Positions 22,770 through 31,815 of a stretch of DNA of 38,634 bases are shown one piece after another. Within the stretch, counting starts at the first letter, position 1, and each line of letters opens with the position of its first letter. The notes beneath the pieces are model-generated. The model did no database searches. It saw only the letters and a list, made by a program, of their open reading frames with translations, and was not told the origin of the DNA. The stretch spans positions 1 to 38,634 of the forward strand of contig MU119590.1 in assembly GCA_014904845.1 (NCBI GenBank). The letters run 5' to 3'. Made by a program: the position numbers and the translations under genes. This DNA is from Acephala macrosclerotiorum (lineage: Eukaryota > Ascomycota > Leotiomycetes > Helotiales > Mollisiaceae).

Positions 22770-23024
22770 GTCGCGTTATGCGGGTTTGAAGTTGTGAGTG
22801 GTTTGGGTTTTCTCGTCAAGAAATTTTTTGAAGATCCGCAAAATTTATACAAGTTTTTGGGCTGTCTTTCCAACGTTCACATTTGGAGTACTGTAAATCT
22901 TTTTAGACTATGCTTTCTCCATCTTATGGAATATTTGGAGGCTATTAGGATGAGTTATAACTGTCGGAAGGGCCGGGAATCTGGAGGAGTAAGTATGTCA
23001 CGTGCCATGTATAAAAATGCCACC
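22770..23024. other. Intergenic, WD40 gene promoter side
   Basis: AT-rich leader and promoter region of the WD40 gene, ending at the 5S terminator. No open frame of note. Confidence 0.4.
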
Positions 23025-23032
23025 AAAAAAAA
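23025..23032 (-). terminator. RNA polymerase III terminator of 5S
   Basis: Eight consecutive T residues on the - strand, two bases after the predicted 5S 3' end. T runs of four or more stop RNA polymerase III. Confidence 0.85.
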
Positions 23033-23033
23033 G

Positions 23034-23153
23034 AACATACAACAGCAGGTATTCGCTGGTGGTCACCCACCCAACTACTAATCTGCCGATTTGAGGCTTG
23101 TGTATGGCAGAGCGGACGGGATGCCCATTTCTCCTCAATCTATGGTCGTATGT
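23034..23153 (-). rRNA. 5S ribosomal RNA
   Basis: Read on the - strand the sequence begins ACATACGACCATAG and ends GCTGTTGTATGTT, so the ends pair as 5S helix I. Internal landmarks of ascomycete 5S are present: CATCCCGTCCGCTCTGCCAT, AAGCC (A-box region), GATTAGTAGTTGGGTGGGTG and ACCACCAGCGAAT. The length is 120 nt and a T8 run follows at once. A TATA-like ATTTAAATA lies about 16-24 bases upstream of the 5' end (near 23169-23177). This is a dispersed single gene, the usual arrangement in many Pezizomycotina, and not part of an rDNA repeat. Confidence 0.95.
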
Positions 23154-24099
23154 GGAAGTGTGGTTCAGTATTTAAATGTATATGCCAAATTCTGATGCCG
23201 CTTTTTACTCACAGTTCATCAATCGCAGAGTACCCACCCAGCAATTGAGCCAACTTGGTGGTCAGCACCTCACCCATACTACGTGGACAGAACAACAAGC
23301 GAATCCCAAATTCCACCTCCAAATTGAAATCCTCCAAAGAAAACGCAAACCAGAGCTTCGACGCATGATCTAAATAACAGCCGACACAAGTACCAACCCA
23401 GAAAAAAGACTCCGGACTTTCCAACATGAGTTAAGAATACAAGGCATGGGTTCGATCGCGGGACAAGGGGAGAAGATGACGCAGTTTCTACCTTCTCTTG
23501 TATTTGGGCTGGGTGCTGGAGGCATATGTACATTTGTTTTGATGGTAGGCAACAGGTTGGGGTGGTGACCAGAGCCCGGATATCGATCCTCAGATCTCGG
23601 AGCGAGGATAGGAGAAAACTGCTGTAGAGAAATAAGATCCTATTTTTGAAATAGGATTGATCTGGGGAGGATTAGATGTTGGAGGAGTTTGAGAATGTGG
23701 AGATAACTCAACTTTGCTTACTCTATGGTCGTATGTGTCAGATTATGTTAAGGTAAATGTAAGAGCGGGCAGGGGCCTCTGCAGGCAATCCCTCTCTCCA
23801 TCTTTGCAACCTTACTTGACATACAACGCATCAACGACGTCTGAATACTTCCGTATACCTTCTATGAGTCTCGAATACGCTGCAAATTTACCAGATTAAG
23901 AGCATCTAAGGAGATTACCCCCACGATGACTGTGACTCGTGAGTTGATACTGCTTCGTCCACCCCCTCATCCTGTTGAGGGGGCCGAATTTCAATGCAGC
24001 ACGACCAGACCGGACATACCCTATACCCTATATGTCGGCGTCAGCTATCTGCTCCTCGTTCCTCGGGAAGTCACCAAGGCCCACAGAAATTTCCCTATC
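23154..24099. other. Intergenic with a short 5S-derived match
   Basis: Noncoding apart from short open frames. Positions 23722-23737 repeat exactly the 16 bases at the 5' end of the 5S gene (same orientation) but nothing further of it. A frame open from 23926 continues into the small gene at 24100. Confidence 0.45.
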
Positions 24100-24399
24100 A
24101 TGCCAGATCCTCCTCAGCGGTACAGATTACAACTGTCGGACTACTGGACCAACGAATACAAGAGGAAATACAACTCGGAGCCTACATTTCATTACAAAAA
24201 CGTCGAATTCGGGTTGGAGGATGATGAAGTTGTTGTTGCTGCCCTACTGGATGGCAGTGATTTTGTTCCACATTGGGAGTTCCGCGCTCTTTTCAAGGGA
24301 GACAACGGCCACCTTATGGATATATCTTCGGATGCCAAAGCTAGCTTTGGAATGATACAATGGGATCTGCGCAGGACAGCAGTGGCCCCCGATGCCTAA
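24100..24399 (+). CDS. Small hypothetical protein
   Basis: 99 codons from ATG 24100 (MPDPPQRYRLQLSDYWT) to TAA 24397-24399. The composition is protein-like: acidic, with several Trp and Tyr residues and the block DEVVVAALLDGSDFVPHWEF. I do not recognise a family. The same frame stays open to an ATG at 23926, giving 157 aa, but the extra N-terminal part looks less like protein (Pro-rich, then YTLYVGVSYLLLVP), so I prefer the shorter form. No intron is needed. Function unknown. Confidence 0.45.
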   Translation: MPDPPQRYRLQLSDYWTNEYKRKYNSEPTFHYKNVEFGLEDDEVVVAALLDGSDFVPHWEFRALFKGDNGHLMDISSDAKASFGMIQWDLRRTAVAPDA

Positions 24400-25187
24400 A
24401 TTAAGGTGGAACATCTGAGGGGCAAGTTGGTGTTTGTGTTTGTGCAAGGGGAAATCGGCATTCGGTTTCAAGAGCGGAGTTTCACGGGCGGTGAAAACGG
24501 AAATGAGAAAACGAGCACACAATAGTTCTCAGGCAATCGATCGAGAATTTGGAAACTATATCTTAGAGCTTGATTACCAGAAGAAGATACTAATAACCTC
24601 AGATCTCAATCTCGAGAGACTATCAAGTCATCACTGCCCTTTTGGCGCTGCAGTGTCTTGAGCCTTATGGAATAGCCCAGTTTTCCTCAATCTATGGCCG
24701 TTTATGAAGGCTTCTTTTACAATTCAATTATATAGTACACAGTTGAGAAGAAATTTGAATGAAACGAGCCGAAGGGGATATTTAAGAAGAGTTTGGGAGA
24801 TTTATGAACGTCTTTACTGTGAATAAAGTCCCATAATGAGGTGAGGCATTCGGTATTGTGGTGGCCGTAAGGCGGGGACTGGGGTAAGGTTAGAAGCTCC
24901 CACTGCTCAAGAAGTTCGGAAGTTCCTACTTGTCAACTTATTCCCACTATTCGACTTGCATTATTTTGAGCGGGCTGCAAGCATCTTACTGGAAGCAACG
25001 TACTAACAATAATGCCTTGACTGTCAGGGGCATATACTGGTCTTGGGGAAGTTCATACCGATTTGGAACCAATTTTTACCTAGATACTCACCTCGCCTCA
25101 AAGATGAGGGGAGACGGGAGGGGGCGTCCAAGGAGCATCAACAAATATGCGGAGGGGTATTTGATGAACTTGATTTCTTAGCTATAT
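24400..25187. other. Intergenic with a 5S relic
   Basis: No gene seen. Contains the 5S-like fragment at 24675-24706. The rest shows only short open frames. Confidence 0.45.
24675..24706 (-). pseudogene. Truncated 5S rRNA relic
   Basis: These 32 bases align without gaps to 23123-23154 of the 5S gene at 27 positions, in the same orientation, and include the conserved CCATAGATTGAGGA segment on the - strand. The internal promoter region and the 3' half of 5S are missing, so it cannot be a working gene. Confidence 0.6.
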
Positions 25188-25988
25188 TCAAAGCCACAAC
25201 CCATTGTTAAAATAAGTATCTACCTGAGCATCAGTAGGCGGAGCCAACGCCTGACATTCATCCAATATATGATCTGGTGGTAAAAACGGGCCCCCGTATC
25301 TTGGAATAGCAACATGAGGAACCACGTTGACTCCATCCAAATCAGTGATTAAATAGGGACATCTCCTAGCAGACGGTTCCGAAGCTTGTGCAATGAACTC
25401 CTGTAATTGCTCTTCGTTTTTGGGAGCCTTGACCAAGTCTGTAATAATATGAGAGCTATAGCGCCACTCGTAGGGACTCGACTTGTCAGGCCTGACAAGG
25501 CAGTATTCATCATGGCTTCAAGACGAAGAATGACTTGCCGAGCGTTGTGATCTCCACGTGAAACGATAGGGTAGGTTGGCCTGCATTCGGTATCTCTTGT
25601 CTCCTGTGATGACTAGCAATTCGATGTGAAAGTAGTCAGCGATCACTTGCCACATTTCGGGGCTCACTCCAGTGGAAGGTTTTGACAAGAGCTGACCAGC
25701 TAAGGTGTCAATGCCCATGGACTCAGCATATGCACTCAAGATCGTGTATCCAGCATGTCGCGGGTGTCCTTTTTCTGCCATGACGGCGGTGTAGTACATG
25801 TTGACTTGGCACTTTGTCCGAGTCCAGGATTCGTAATTGCTGTAGAGCCCGAACGACAGAGAAGTCCAGAATGTGTTGCTGACATCGCAGCAGAACATAT
25901 ACAAAGGCACCTCTGACCAAGTCAGGGTCCTTGGACAACCCTGAACAATGTTGAAATCAAAATTCCGGTTCGAGCCGGGATCAAATTC
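25188..25988 (-). pseudogene. OTU-like protease gene, frame-disrupted
   Basis: The - strand encodes FWTSLSFGLYSNYESWTRTK, then MWQVIADYFHIELLVITGDK, then, in another frame, SRGDHNARQVILRLEA, and, back in the first frame after a TGA, HDEYCLVRPDKSSPYEWRYS. This order resembles fungal OTU-type cysteine protease (deubiquitinase-like) proteins. Two frame changes, near 25555-25575 and 25505-25515, separate the parts, and no standard intron repairs both. Where OTU enzymes have an Asp-x-Asn-Cys catalytic motif, this copy reads CCDVSNTFW, so the Cys appears to be Thr. The last segment ends at 25188 (TYFNNGLWL). It is probably a decaying gene; sequencing errors could also explain the shifts. Family assignment is moderate. 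Confidence 0.5.
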
Positions 25989-26250
25989 AGATTCGATTTG
26001 TATTCAGTTGGAAGAGGGACGAAAACAAGAGGGGCGTTCAAAGGCACTTGACAAGCCAGAACCAAAGTATCGTAAGAGGCTTTGGCTCAGGCATTTGATA
26101 TGTTTTCCCAAGCCGCGGTGACAAGTAGAAGAGATCGGCCATATACTAGGAGGTGAAATGAAGAACTCACGCGCCACAGCTTCACCCCAGCTGGATAAGT
26201 GCATGCTGTCTTCCGGCGAACGGCAGCTGGATTGAATTCTACACGTATAG

Positions 26251-26520
26251 CTACATATTTTTAGCATGTTCTTGTCGGGGTTTGTAAAGAGGCAAGCGCA
26301 GGACATCGTAAGCTGTGCCATACTCGAGAGCAGCACCTGCCAGTATATCAGCAATCAATTTGATGCCTTTTGCATGTGCCATTTTCTCTATGGGTGTGAA
26401 GCAAAGATTACTCCGAGAGTTGAGGATATCAAGAATCTAGAACATCACAGATTGTCTGGGAAAGCCGAGCCAGGTGCTCACCGATGATGAGTCTTGCACG
26501 AGAACAAAGGGTGGAACTCA
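26251..26520 (-). CDS. Orphan exon pair, partial hypothetical protein
   Basis: Exon 26436-26251 (61 codons plus stop) encodes LNSRSNLCFTPIEKMAHAKG, then LIADILAGAALEYGTAYDVL, and ends TAG 26253-26251. It joins in phase, through a 45-nt intron at 26437-26481 (GTGAGC donor, CTAG acceptor), to an upstream exon reading PPFVLVQDSSS. The first exon or exons are not found. The upstream limit given is approximate. I do not recognise a family. It lies directly upstream of the OTU-like relic and could be the 5' part of the same decayed locus. Confidence 0.35.
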
Positions 26521-26723
26521 CGACTTAATTTTCGTCTGGGGAACTCGTGGCAGCGTAGACTTCTGATGCATTGTCATGTTCCGCTGGTTCCTGCATTGTC
26601 CTCTGCTCATGGGAGCATTCCAAACAATTCCGCCAAATCAGACAACCACCTTGTATGGAACATTGTCTTTGGTCCTCGAGAGCCACCGCGATCGAAACCC
26701 ATCTTGAATATCTCGCAAATTCT

Positions 26724-27599
26724 TCAACTGTATTTATCGTGCTTATTCTTGACTTTGATGAGCAATAATGCTTCATGGTAGTCGCCCTCTCTCCGAGCCT
26801 TCTTCAATTTCCTCACTTCATCATCTTCTAGCCTCCGACCCACAGCTTCCTCAAGCTCTTTCCTACTAATCTTCTGACTAGCCTTCTCTTCTTTCGATGC
26901 CTTCAACTTGGGCTTGAATCGCGCTTGCATCCTTACTCGGAATGTGGTGTTAAATGTGATTGATTCCCCGTCTCCTCGAATCTCGGGTAGGGCGCTGGAC
27001 TTTGCAGATGTTGAGGGCTTGATAGTCAGGAATGTATCTCGCAGGTTCTGGATCTGAAATGTTCCTGGAGTATCTGCTGTAGGTATCGCGAGGAATGATT
27101 CGAGTGGAGAAACAGCTTCTGTATTTGCGGATAGTAAACCAAACTTGTCGCAACTTAAATACCTAGACACTGTAAGCTGATGGACTTGCAAATCAACTCT
27201 GACGTGCACGTACTTCTCATGATGACCTTTAAAACTGAATGTATCTGTGCCCGCCACCTTGTTGGCAATCCATACTTGCCTGACATCGTGTGGTTCTGCT
27301 GTCGCTGGGTCGTCGTCGATAATGTTCTCGAGCTGACTCGCAAAAACCTTTCCTCCAGCATCGCATGCTATACAGCTCGGAGGTTCCGAAGGCAACACTA
27401 CGACAATAGGCCCCACGACATCTCCTATAGCTTCTGCAGTCACCCAGCTATCATCTTCAACTGCGGGGCCTTCCTCTGTTTTTGTAGATGCCAATTCTCG
27501 CGATTTTGAGGGACCGTCGCTGCCAAACTTCTCCTCGATATCCACCCGCTTTCTCTTCTTCGCTTTCTTGTCGCCTTTGAATGTTAATGGCTTGACCAT
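26724..27599 (-). CDS. FRG1-like protein
   Basis: FRG1 family proteins are actin-bundling, nucleolar or spliceosome-associated factors with a beta-trefoil fold. Two exons, 27599-27214 and 27162-26724, encode 274 aa after removal of a 51-nt intron (GTACGT donor, TCTAG acceptor). The intron has no in-frame stop, so an unspliced reading gives 291 aa, but splicing restores the family sequence FKGHHEKYLSCDKFGLLSA. The N-terminus is basic (MVKPLTFKGDKKAKKRKR), as usual for the family. The trefoil core runs from about residue 60 to 215, with SWVTAEAIGDVVGPIVVVLP, PHDVRQVWIANKVAGTDTFS and ESFLAIPTADTPGTFQIQNL. The C-terminus is a Lys/Glu-rich helix that includes KISRKELEEAVGRRLEDDEV. Divergent from the gene at 27823. 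Confidence 0.92.
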   Translation of the reverse strand: MVKPLTFKGDKKAKKRKRVDIEEKFGSDGPSKSRELASTKTEEGPAVEDDSWVTAEAIGDVVGPIVVVLPSEPPSCIACDAGGKVFASQLENIIDDDPATAEPHDVRQVWIANKVAGTDTFSFKGHHEKYVHVRVDLQVHQLTVSRYLSCDKFGLLSANTEAVSPLESFLAIPTADTPGTFQIQNLRDTFLTIKPSTSAKSSALPEIRGDGESITFNTTFRVRMQARFKPKLKASKEEKASQKISRKELEEAVGRRLEDDEVRKLKKARREGDYHEALLLIKVKNKHDKYS

Positions 27600-27822
27600 G
27601 TTGAAATGTTCCTGGTTCGCTGGAGTAATAGAGTTGCACTGGAGTTGGAAAGGAAGGTCGGGCTTGAGCTTTGGCGCTAGTCCGCATCAAGCCACAAATA
27701 GCCCTCCAAAGAACTCGGAAACGCCCGATGAACTTCCTCTGCTCCGCGACTCTCCAGAAACTTAAAAATGTAGGGCCAACTATTCTTCCTTTCCACACTT
27801 TCAATACTAAGAAATCTGCAAC
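27600..27822. promoter_or_regulatory. Shared divergent promoter
   Basis: 223 bases separate the FRG1-like start (-) from the oxygenase-like start (+). Both promoters must lie in this short stretch. No specific factor site is evident to me. Confidence 0.55.
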
Positions 27823-29023
27823 ATGTCTTCTGCAGCGGTGACTGTCAGCTTGGATGACTTGAAGAATGGTCTGCTCCACCTACCATCAGATAAAGATAGT
27901 CTGCTGACCTAGTATCAAGGCAATGTTTCATTCTCAACTCTAGAAGAAGCATTTGGACCAGAGTCTCTGGGTATTATCGTAGTCAAAGATATTCCTTCTG
28001 AGTTCGTGCAATTAAGACATCGACTCCTCTCATATTCTTCTTACCTCGGCAACCTTCCAGAGTTCAGACTTGGTCAGTCACAGTCCTATGTAGCCGTTCT
28101 AATGCTGATCTCGGATAGCTAAAATCGAAAATGCAGCCGCAAAGTACTTAACTGGCTGGTCTCGAGGCAAAGAAACCCTCAAAAATGGACAAGTCGATAC
28201 TTTGAAAGGCTCATTCTATGCCAACTGCGCTTTCTATGTTGACCCCTCCTTAGACTGCGCCAAGCCAACAGCAGAATTCTCTCCTGACAACTTCCCCGAG
28301 TATCTTAGTCCAAATCTCTGGCCAGGCGATACCACCATCCCAGGCTTTAAAGAGACCTTCGAGGATCTCTGTCGCCTGATCATCGACACAGCTGTTCTCG
28401 TCGCCAAAGCATGTGATCGATACGCTGAGAAGGAGATTCCAGAATACAAGCCCGGCTATCTCGAGCATGTCGTCAAGACATCAACCACCACCAAAGCTCG
28501 TCTGTTGCATTACTTCCCTGCAGATGCCAAGGCTGAGGCTGCGAAGACGGATGATGATTGGTGTGCGACGCATCTTGATCATGGATGTTTGACGGGGTTG
28601 ACCTCTGCAATGTTCATCAATGAGACGAGGCAGATTCCGGCTATTCCAATGGGCTATGCGTACAATCCAAGATACCTGCCGACTCTGGGAGAACTTGATG
28701 CTTCGCCTGATCCGACTGCTGGGCTGTACATCCAGTCTCGTAGTGGCGAGACAATTCAAGTCAAGATACCCAGAAACTGCATTGCTTTCCAGACAGGTGA
28801 GGCGTTAGAGAGAATCACCAAGGGCATGTTCAAAGCTGTGCCACATTTTGTTAGAGGAGTTAGGCCTGGTGTCAGCGATGAGGAGAATGCAAGTGGTAGG
28901 ATTGCACGAAATACATTGGCAGTTTTCACACAGCCAAATCTGGGAGATCTTGTGGACTTGGAGCAGGGCATCACATTTGGCGAGTTCGCGAGGGGTATTG
29001 TGGAGAAGAATACTACGAAATGA
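27823..29023 (+). CDS. 2OG-Fe(II) oxygenase-like protein
   Basis: Three exons, 27823-27868, 27920-28072 and 28119-29023, encode 367 aa. Intron 1 (51 nt, GTCTGC donor) removes an in-frame TAG and joins DLKNG to NVSFSTLEEAFGPESLGIIV; intron 2 is 46 nt (GTCAGT donor, CTGAT branch). The fold suggested is the double-stranded beta-helix of isopenicillin N synthase-like dioxygenases. An HxD motif sits at His218 and Asp220 (THLDHGCLTG), a candidate distal ligand is His309 (VPHFVRG), and a candidate 2-oxoglutarate-binding Arg is near 330 (RIARNTLAVF). The N-terminal part GIIVVKDIPSEF and the length fit this class. The substrate is unknown and no pathway partners are adjacent. The start ATG is the only one that keeps exon 1 in frame. 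Confidence 0.8.
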
Positions 29024-29305
29024 TAGGACTTTGCACAAACTTTGTCACTTCAGCAGTCAGGATAGCATAAGATATGAAAGATGGCATTGATTCACGACTC
29101 CAATAACAGATGATCCAAAATCTCAGATCTCTCATTATCCAGCTTCCGATATCCGAGTAGTCCTCGTAACTATCTTCTCCTCGGTGTGCCATTTCTCTTG
29201 CTCGGTCCACTGCTCCTTTTCGGAGCTCCGCTCTTCTTTAAGCTAGTAGACGGTCTCTTACCTCTCAAGACCCGCCAAATACGCCTGATACGCCGCAAGA
29301 ACTGC
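29024..29305. other. Convergent 3' intergenic region
   Basis: 282 bases between two gene ends facing each other. Nothing beyond expected 3' untranslated sequence. Confidence 0.5.
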
Positions 29306-30955
29306 CTAGCAACAGTCATCATCAGAATCAGCTCTCGCCATACGACGCGCACGTACACCTTTCATCCCGCCTGCTCCCTTCGGCTTATCAGACGGCCAGT
29401 CTTCCTCCTTGGTAGAATCCATCTCATCTAGCAACATCTGTAATTGAGCCTTCACAACTTTTAAGAGTTGGCTATCCTTCAGATGCTCTGGAACCTCGAC
29501 AGTTGGTAGGATTCGCTTCTTCTTAGGTGTTTCTTCCTTGACGGCACAAGCGGTTGATTTGTCGGTGACAGAGGTGTTGGCAGCGACGGCTTTGGCGGCA
29601 GCAGCGGACTTGGTTTCAGAAACAGGCTCCTGCTCATGTTCCACCATGACAGGCTCAGTACCAGTCTCGCTCTGTGCATCATCCTTACCATCAACATCTA
29701 CATGTCCACCCCTCGCAATCGTCAACAGAGCAATAACAAACAACTCTTTCAAATACGCAAAGCTGAAACCCTCGCTCAGCTGCGCAATAACACGACAAAG
29801 TCCCTCATCGAAATCAACAAGCGTGCTTCCAACCAATTTCTTACGCCAGAAATGACAATAAGCAGTTCGCTCATCCTCATCTGGGATCTTGAAATGATAT
29901 TTTCGATCGAATCTCGAGGGACGTTTTGAGATCGCAGGATCGAGGGAGTCGAGATGATTGGTTGAGCCGATCATCAAGATCCCATCATTGGATTCTAAAC
30001 CATCGACTTCATTCAGGAAGTAAGACCGCGTCTTGTCCGTGACAAGAGAATCCAAGTCCTCAAAGATCAACAGACAAGGAGCCATAATCCTAGCATGGCT
30101 GAAAATCTGCCTAATAGAAAATTTCTGCCCCTGACAAGCATCGAAATTCTTCACATAAAGCGAAGGCACAGGATCAGATCTCGCTCCCAAAGCATTGATC
30201 AAAGCTTTGATAGAGATAGTCTTCCCATTCCCAGGAACACCATGCATGATGATCCCTCGCTTCCATGGAACGGCAAGTGATTTATATAGCTCGCGATTGT
30301 CGAAGAAGCCTTGAACGTCGTCGATGAGGTTGCTTTTCATAGTGGGGTCGAGGATAACTTCATCCCAGGAGGCGCCTTGGACCGAGTTCCAGAGTTCGCG
30401 GTCTTTGGACCAGCGTCCGTCGTCGAAGACGTAGATTTCTTTGTGGAGGTCGGTGGACCAGCCTCCGACGGCGAGGAGGAGTTCATCGGTTGCTGCTGCG
30501 TTGGCGTCTCCGGAGACGCGAGGAGAGAGGAGGTAGAAGAGCTTGACGGGCTGTTTGAACGGCTCGCTGTACTCGACTTCGTAGAAGAGGAAGTCCTTAG
30601 AGTTCCAAACGTATTTGAAGCGGCCGAAACGGACGTTGTCTCTCAGGAATCCGGGCTTGCCGGCGAAGAACATGCGTGGGCCGGGGGATCTGTAAGAGCG
30701 GATGGCGTCGTACCATTCGTCGTTCTCACCTTTCTCTAAGGTAGCAGTTGCGTGGCCGGCGTTGGCAAAGCCGAGGAGATCGAATTTGTGGGTTGCACAG
30801 CAAGTTACGTGGTATTCGGGGTGAGCTTTGCGGAGGAGCTCGAGCATGGCGAGCTCGGTGGAGGTTCGAGTGCCACGGAAATGCTGCTGGTAGCCTTCGA
30901 AGACGGCTTCGAAGGCAGCACCGCTGGAGGTTGTGAAGTTGTCTTGCCCACCCAT
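29306..30955 (-). CDS. AAA+ ATPase, uncharacterised fungal family
   Basis: A single-exon gene of 549 aa from ATG 30955 (MGGQDNFTTSSGAAFEAVFE). Residues about 1-200 are a family-specific N-terminal region (PGPRMFFAGKPGFLRDNVRF). The AAA module has Walker A GVPGNGKT at about 239-246, Walker B LLIFED at about 295-300, sensor-type GSTNHLDSLDP near 330 and the arginine-finger region SKRPSRFDRKYHF near 343-355. The C-terminus is low-complexity, with Ala/Lys/Glu repeats, then a helix (HLKDSQLLKVVKAQLQMLLD) and a basic-acidic tail ending DDDCC. The module is similar in style to BCS1-like ATPases, but the BCS1 N-terminal domain is not evident. The frame is open upstream to an ATG at 31081 whose 42 extra residues are hydrophobic; I take them as 5' leader, but a membrane anchor is possible. 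Confidence 0.85.
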   Translation of the reverse strand: MGGQDNFTTSSGAAFEAVFEGYQQHFRGTRTSTELAMLELLRKAHPEYHVTCCATHKFDLLGFANAGHATATLEKGENDEWYDAIRSYRSPGPRMFFAGKPGFLRDNVRFGRFKYVWNSKDFLFYEVEYSEPFKQPVKLFYLLSPRVSGDANAAATDELLLAVGGWSTDLHKEIYVFDDGRWSKDRELWNSVQGASWDEVILDPTMKSNLIDDVQGFFDNRELYKSLAVPWKRGIIMHGVPGNGKTISIKALINALGARSDPVPSLYVKNFDACQGQKFSIRQIFSHARIMAPCLLIFEDLDSLVTDKTRSYFLNEVDGLESNDGILMIGSTNHLDSLDPAISKRPSRFDRKYHFKIPDEDERTAYCHFWRKKLVGSTLVDFDEGLCRVIAQLSEGFSFAYLKELFVIALLTIARGGHVDVDGKDDAQSETGTEPVMVEHEQEPVSETKSAAAAKAVAANTSVTDKSTACAVKEETPKKKRILPTVEVPEHLKDSQLLKVVKAQLQMLLDEMDSTKEEDWPSDKPKGAGGMKGVRARRMARADSDDDCC

Positions 30956-31380
30956 GATTGCGAAGGTCTGTAAATTGATATAGGTAATTGAGAATATATT
31001 GAGAATGGAAAGAAGCCACAGCCACTGAAAGATGAAGGAAAGGAAGACAGAAGTTTCAAGGAGTCTTATATCAGAACTCAAAAGGCAACCAGTTCAGGCA
31101 ACAGCTCCTCAACAAGATCGTCCGCAATACAAACAGAGAACATTGGTGGGTGCAGATAGCCGTGAGGCTGCCTTGCTGTTGGCCTGCAGTGCTGCCTTGC
31201 AACTGAATCGCATTCAATTGGCCAAACACATCCATTTGTGCCGCTGCGTGCTAAGGGTGAATGGAAGCTGAGGCTATATATGAGTCAACTGACTCTTTGC
31301 GGTCACAAACGTGCATATTTGAGCTGACGAGGCTCAACGCTTATCACTTGATGCAAGTTGACGATTGGTTTTGTGGTGCG
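30956..31380. other. Intergenic, AAA ATPase promoter
   Basis: 425 bases holding the 5' leader and promoter of the ATPase gene, ending at the inverted-repeat element. No other gene seen. Confidence 0.45.
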
Positions 31381-31815
31381 GGTCTCCAGCAGGGGTGGGA
31401 GCCTTGTATAGGCACCCCGACTTGCCTACATAGGCACAGGTGCCTTTGTAGACCCGAATCATTCTAACCGAGGCGCTTTAATTGGCTCTTTACGTAGGCA
31501 CCCTAAAGACCAACTTGATCTTATACAGGCACCCTTAATAAGCGAGACTTAATCGCATGCGCTTAAAAAATACAAACCCGAATAAATCACTTGATATATA
31601 TATGTATTATCTTTAATTTAATAGTTTTTAAGCTAGAAATAATAAAATATTCGTTCGATTTTTATATAAAAAAAGTCGACGATTTTAATAACTTTTGAAT
31701 TGTAAAAATAATAAGTTTGAAACCGATTTTATCTTATTATTTGACTTTCGGCGCGGCAATTCATCTCGCTTATTGGGGTGCCTGTGTAAGGAGCCATGCC
31801 TGTGTAAGGGCTCCT
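31381..31815. mobile_element. MITE-like inverted-repeat element with AT-rich core
   Basis: 31521-31560 and 31750-31790 are inverted copies: read outside-in both give TTAYACAGGCACCC, then AATAAGCGAGA. The core between them (about 31561-31745) is strongly AT-rich and has no coding capacity. Further copies of a TACRTAGGCACC-type motif lie outside: 31404-31414, 31430-31444 and 31484-31501 on the left, and inverted ones at 31775-31815 on the right. The outermost pair (GGAGCCTTGTATAGGCACCC and its inverse near 31775-31795) suggests a longer terminal repeat. Several differences between arms are C-T or A-G changes, as RIP would leave. No transposase is present, so any movement needed help in trans. 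Confidence 0.6.

Noticed and set aside
23445..23470. B-box-like gggttcgatc
   Set aside because: No matching stem or tRNA body in either direction.
25950..25985. tRNA T-arm-like sequence (ccggttcgagccgg)
   Set aside because: The loop is short by one base and no acceptor, D or anticodon arms can be folded upstream.
30311..30739. 142-codon + strand frame rich in Glu and Val
   Set aside because: Lies antisense within the AAA ATPase coding region; its composition mirrors codon use of the real gene.
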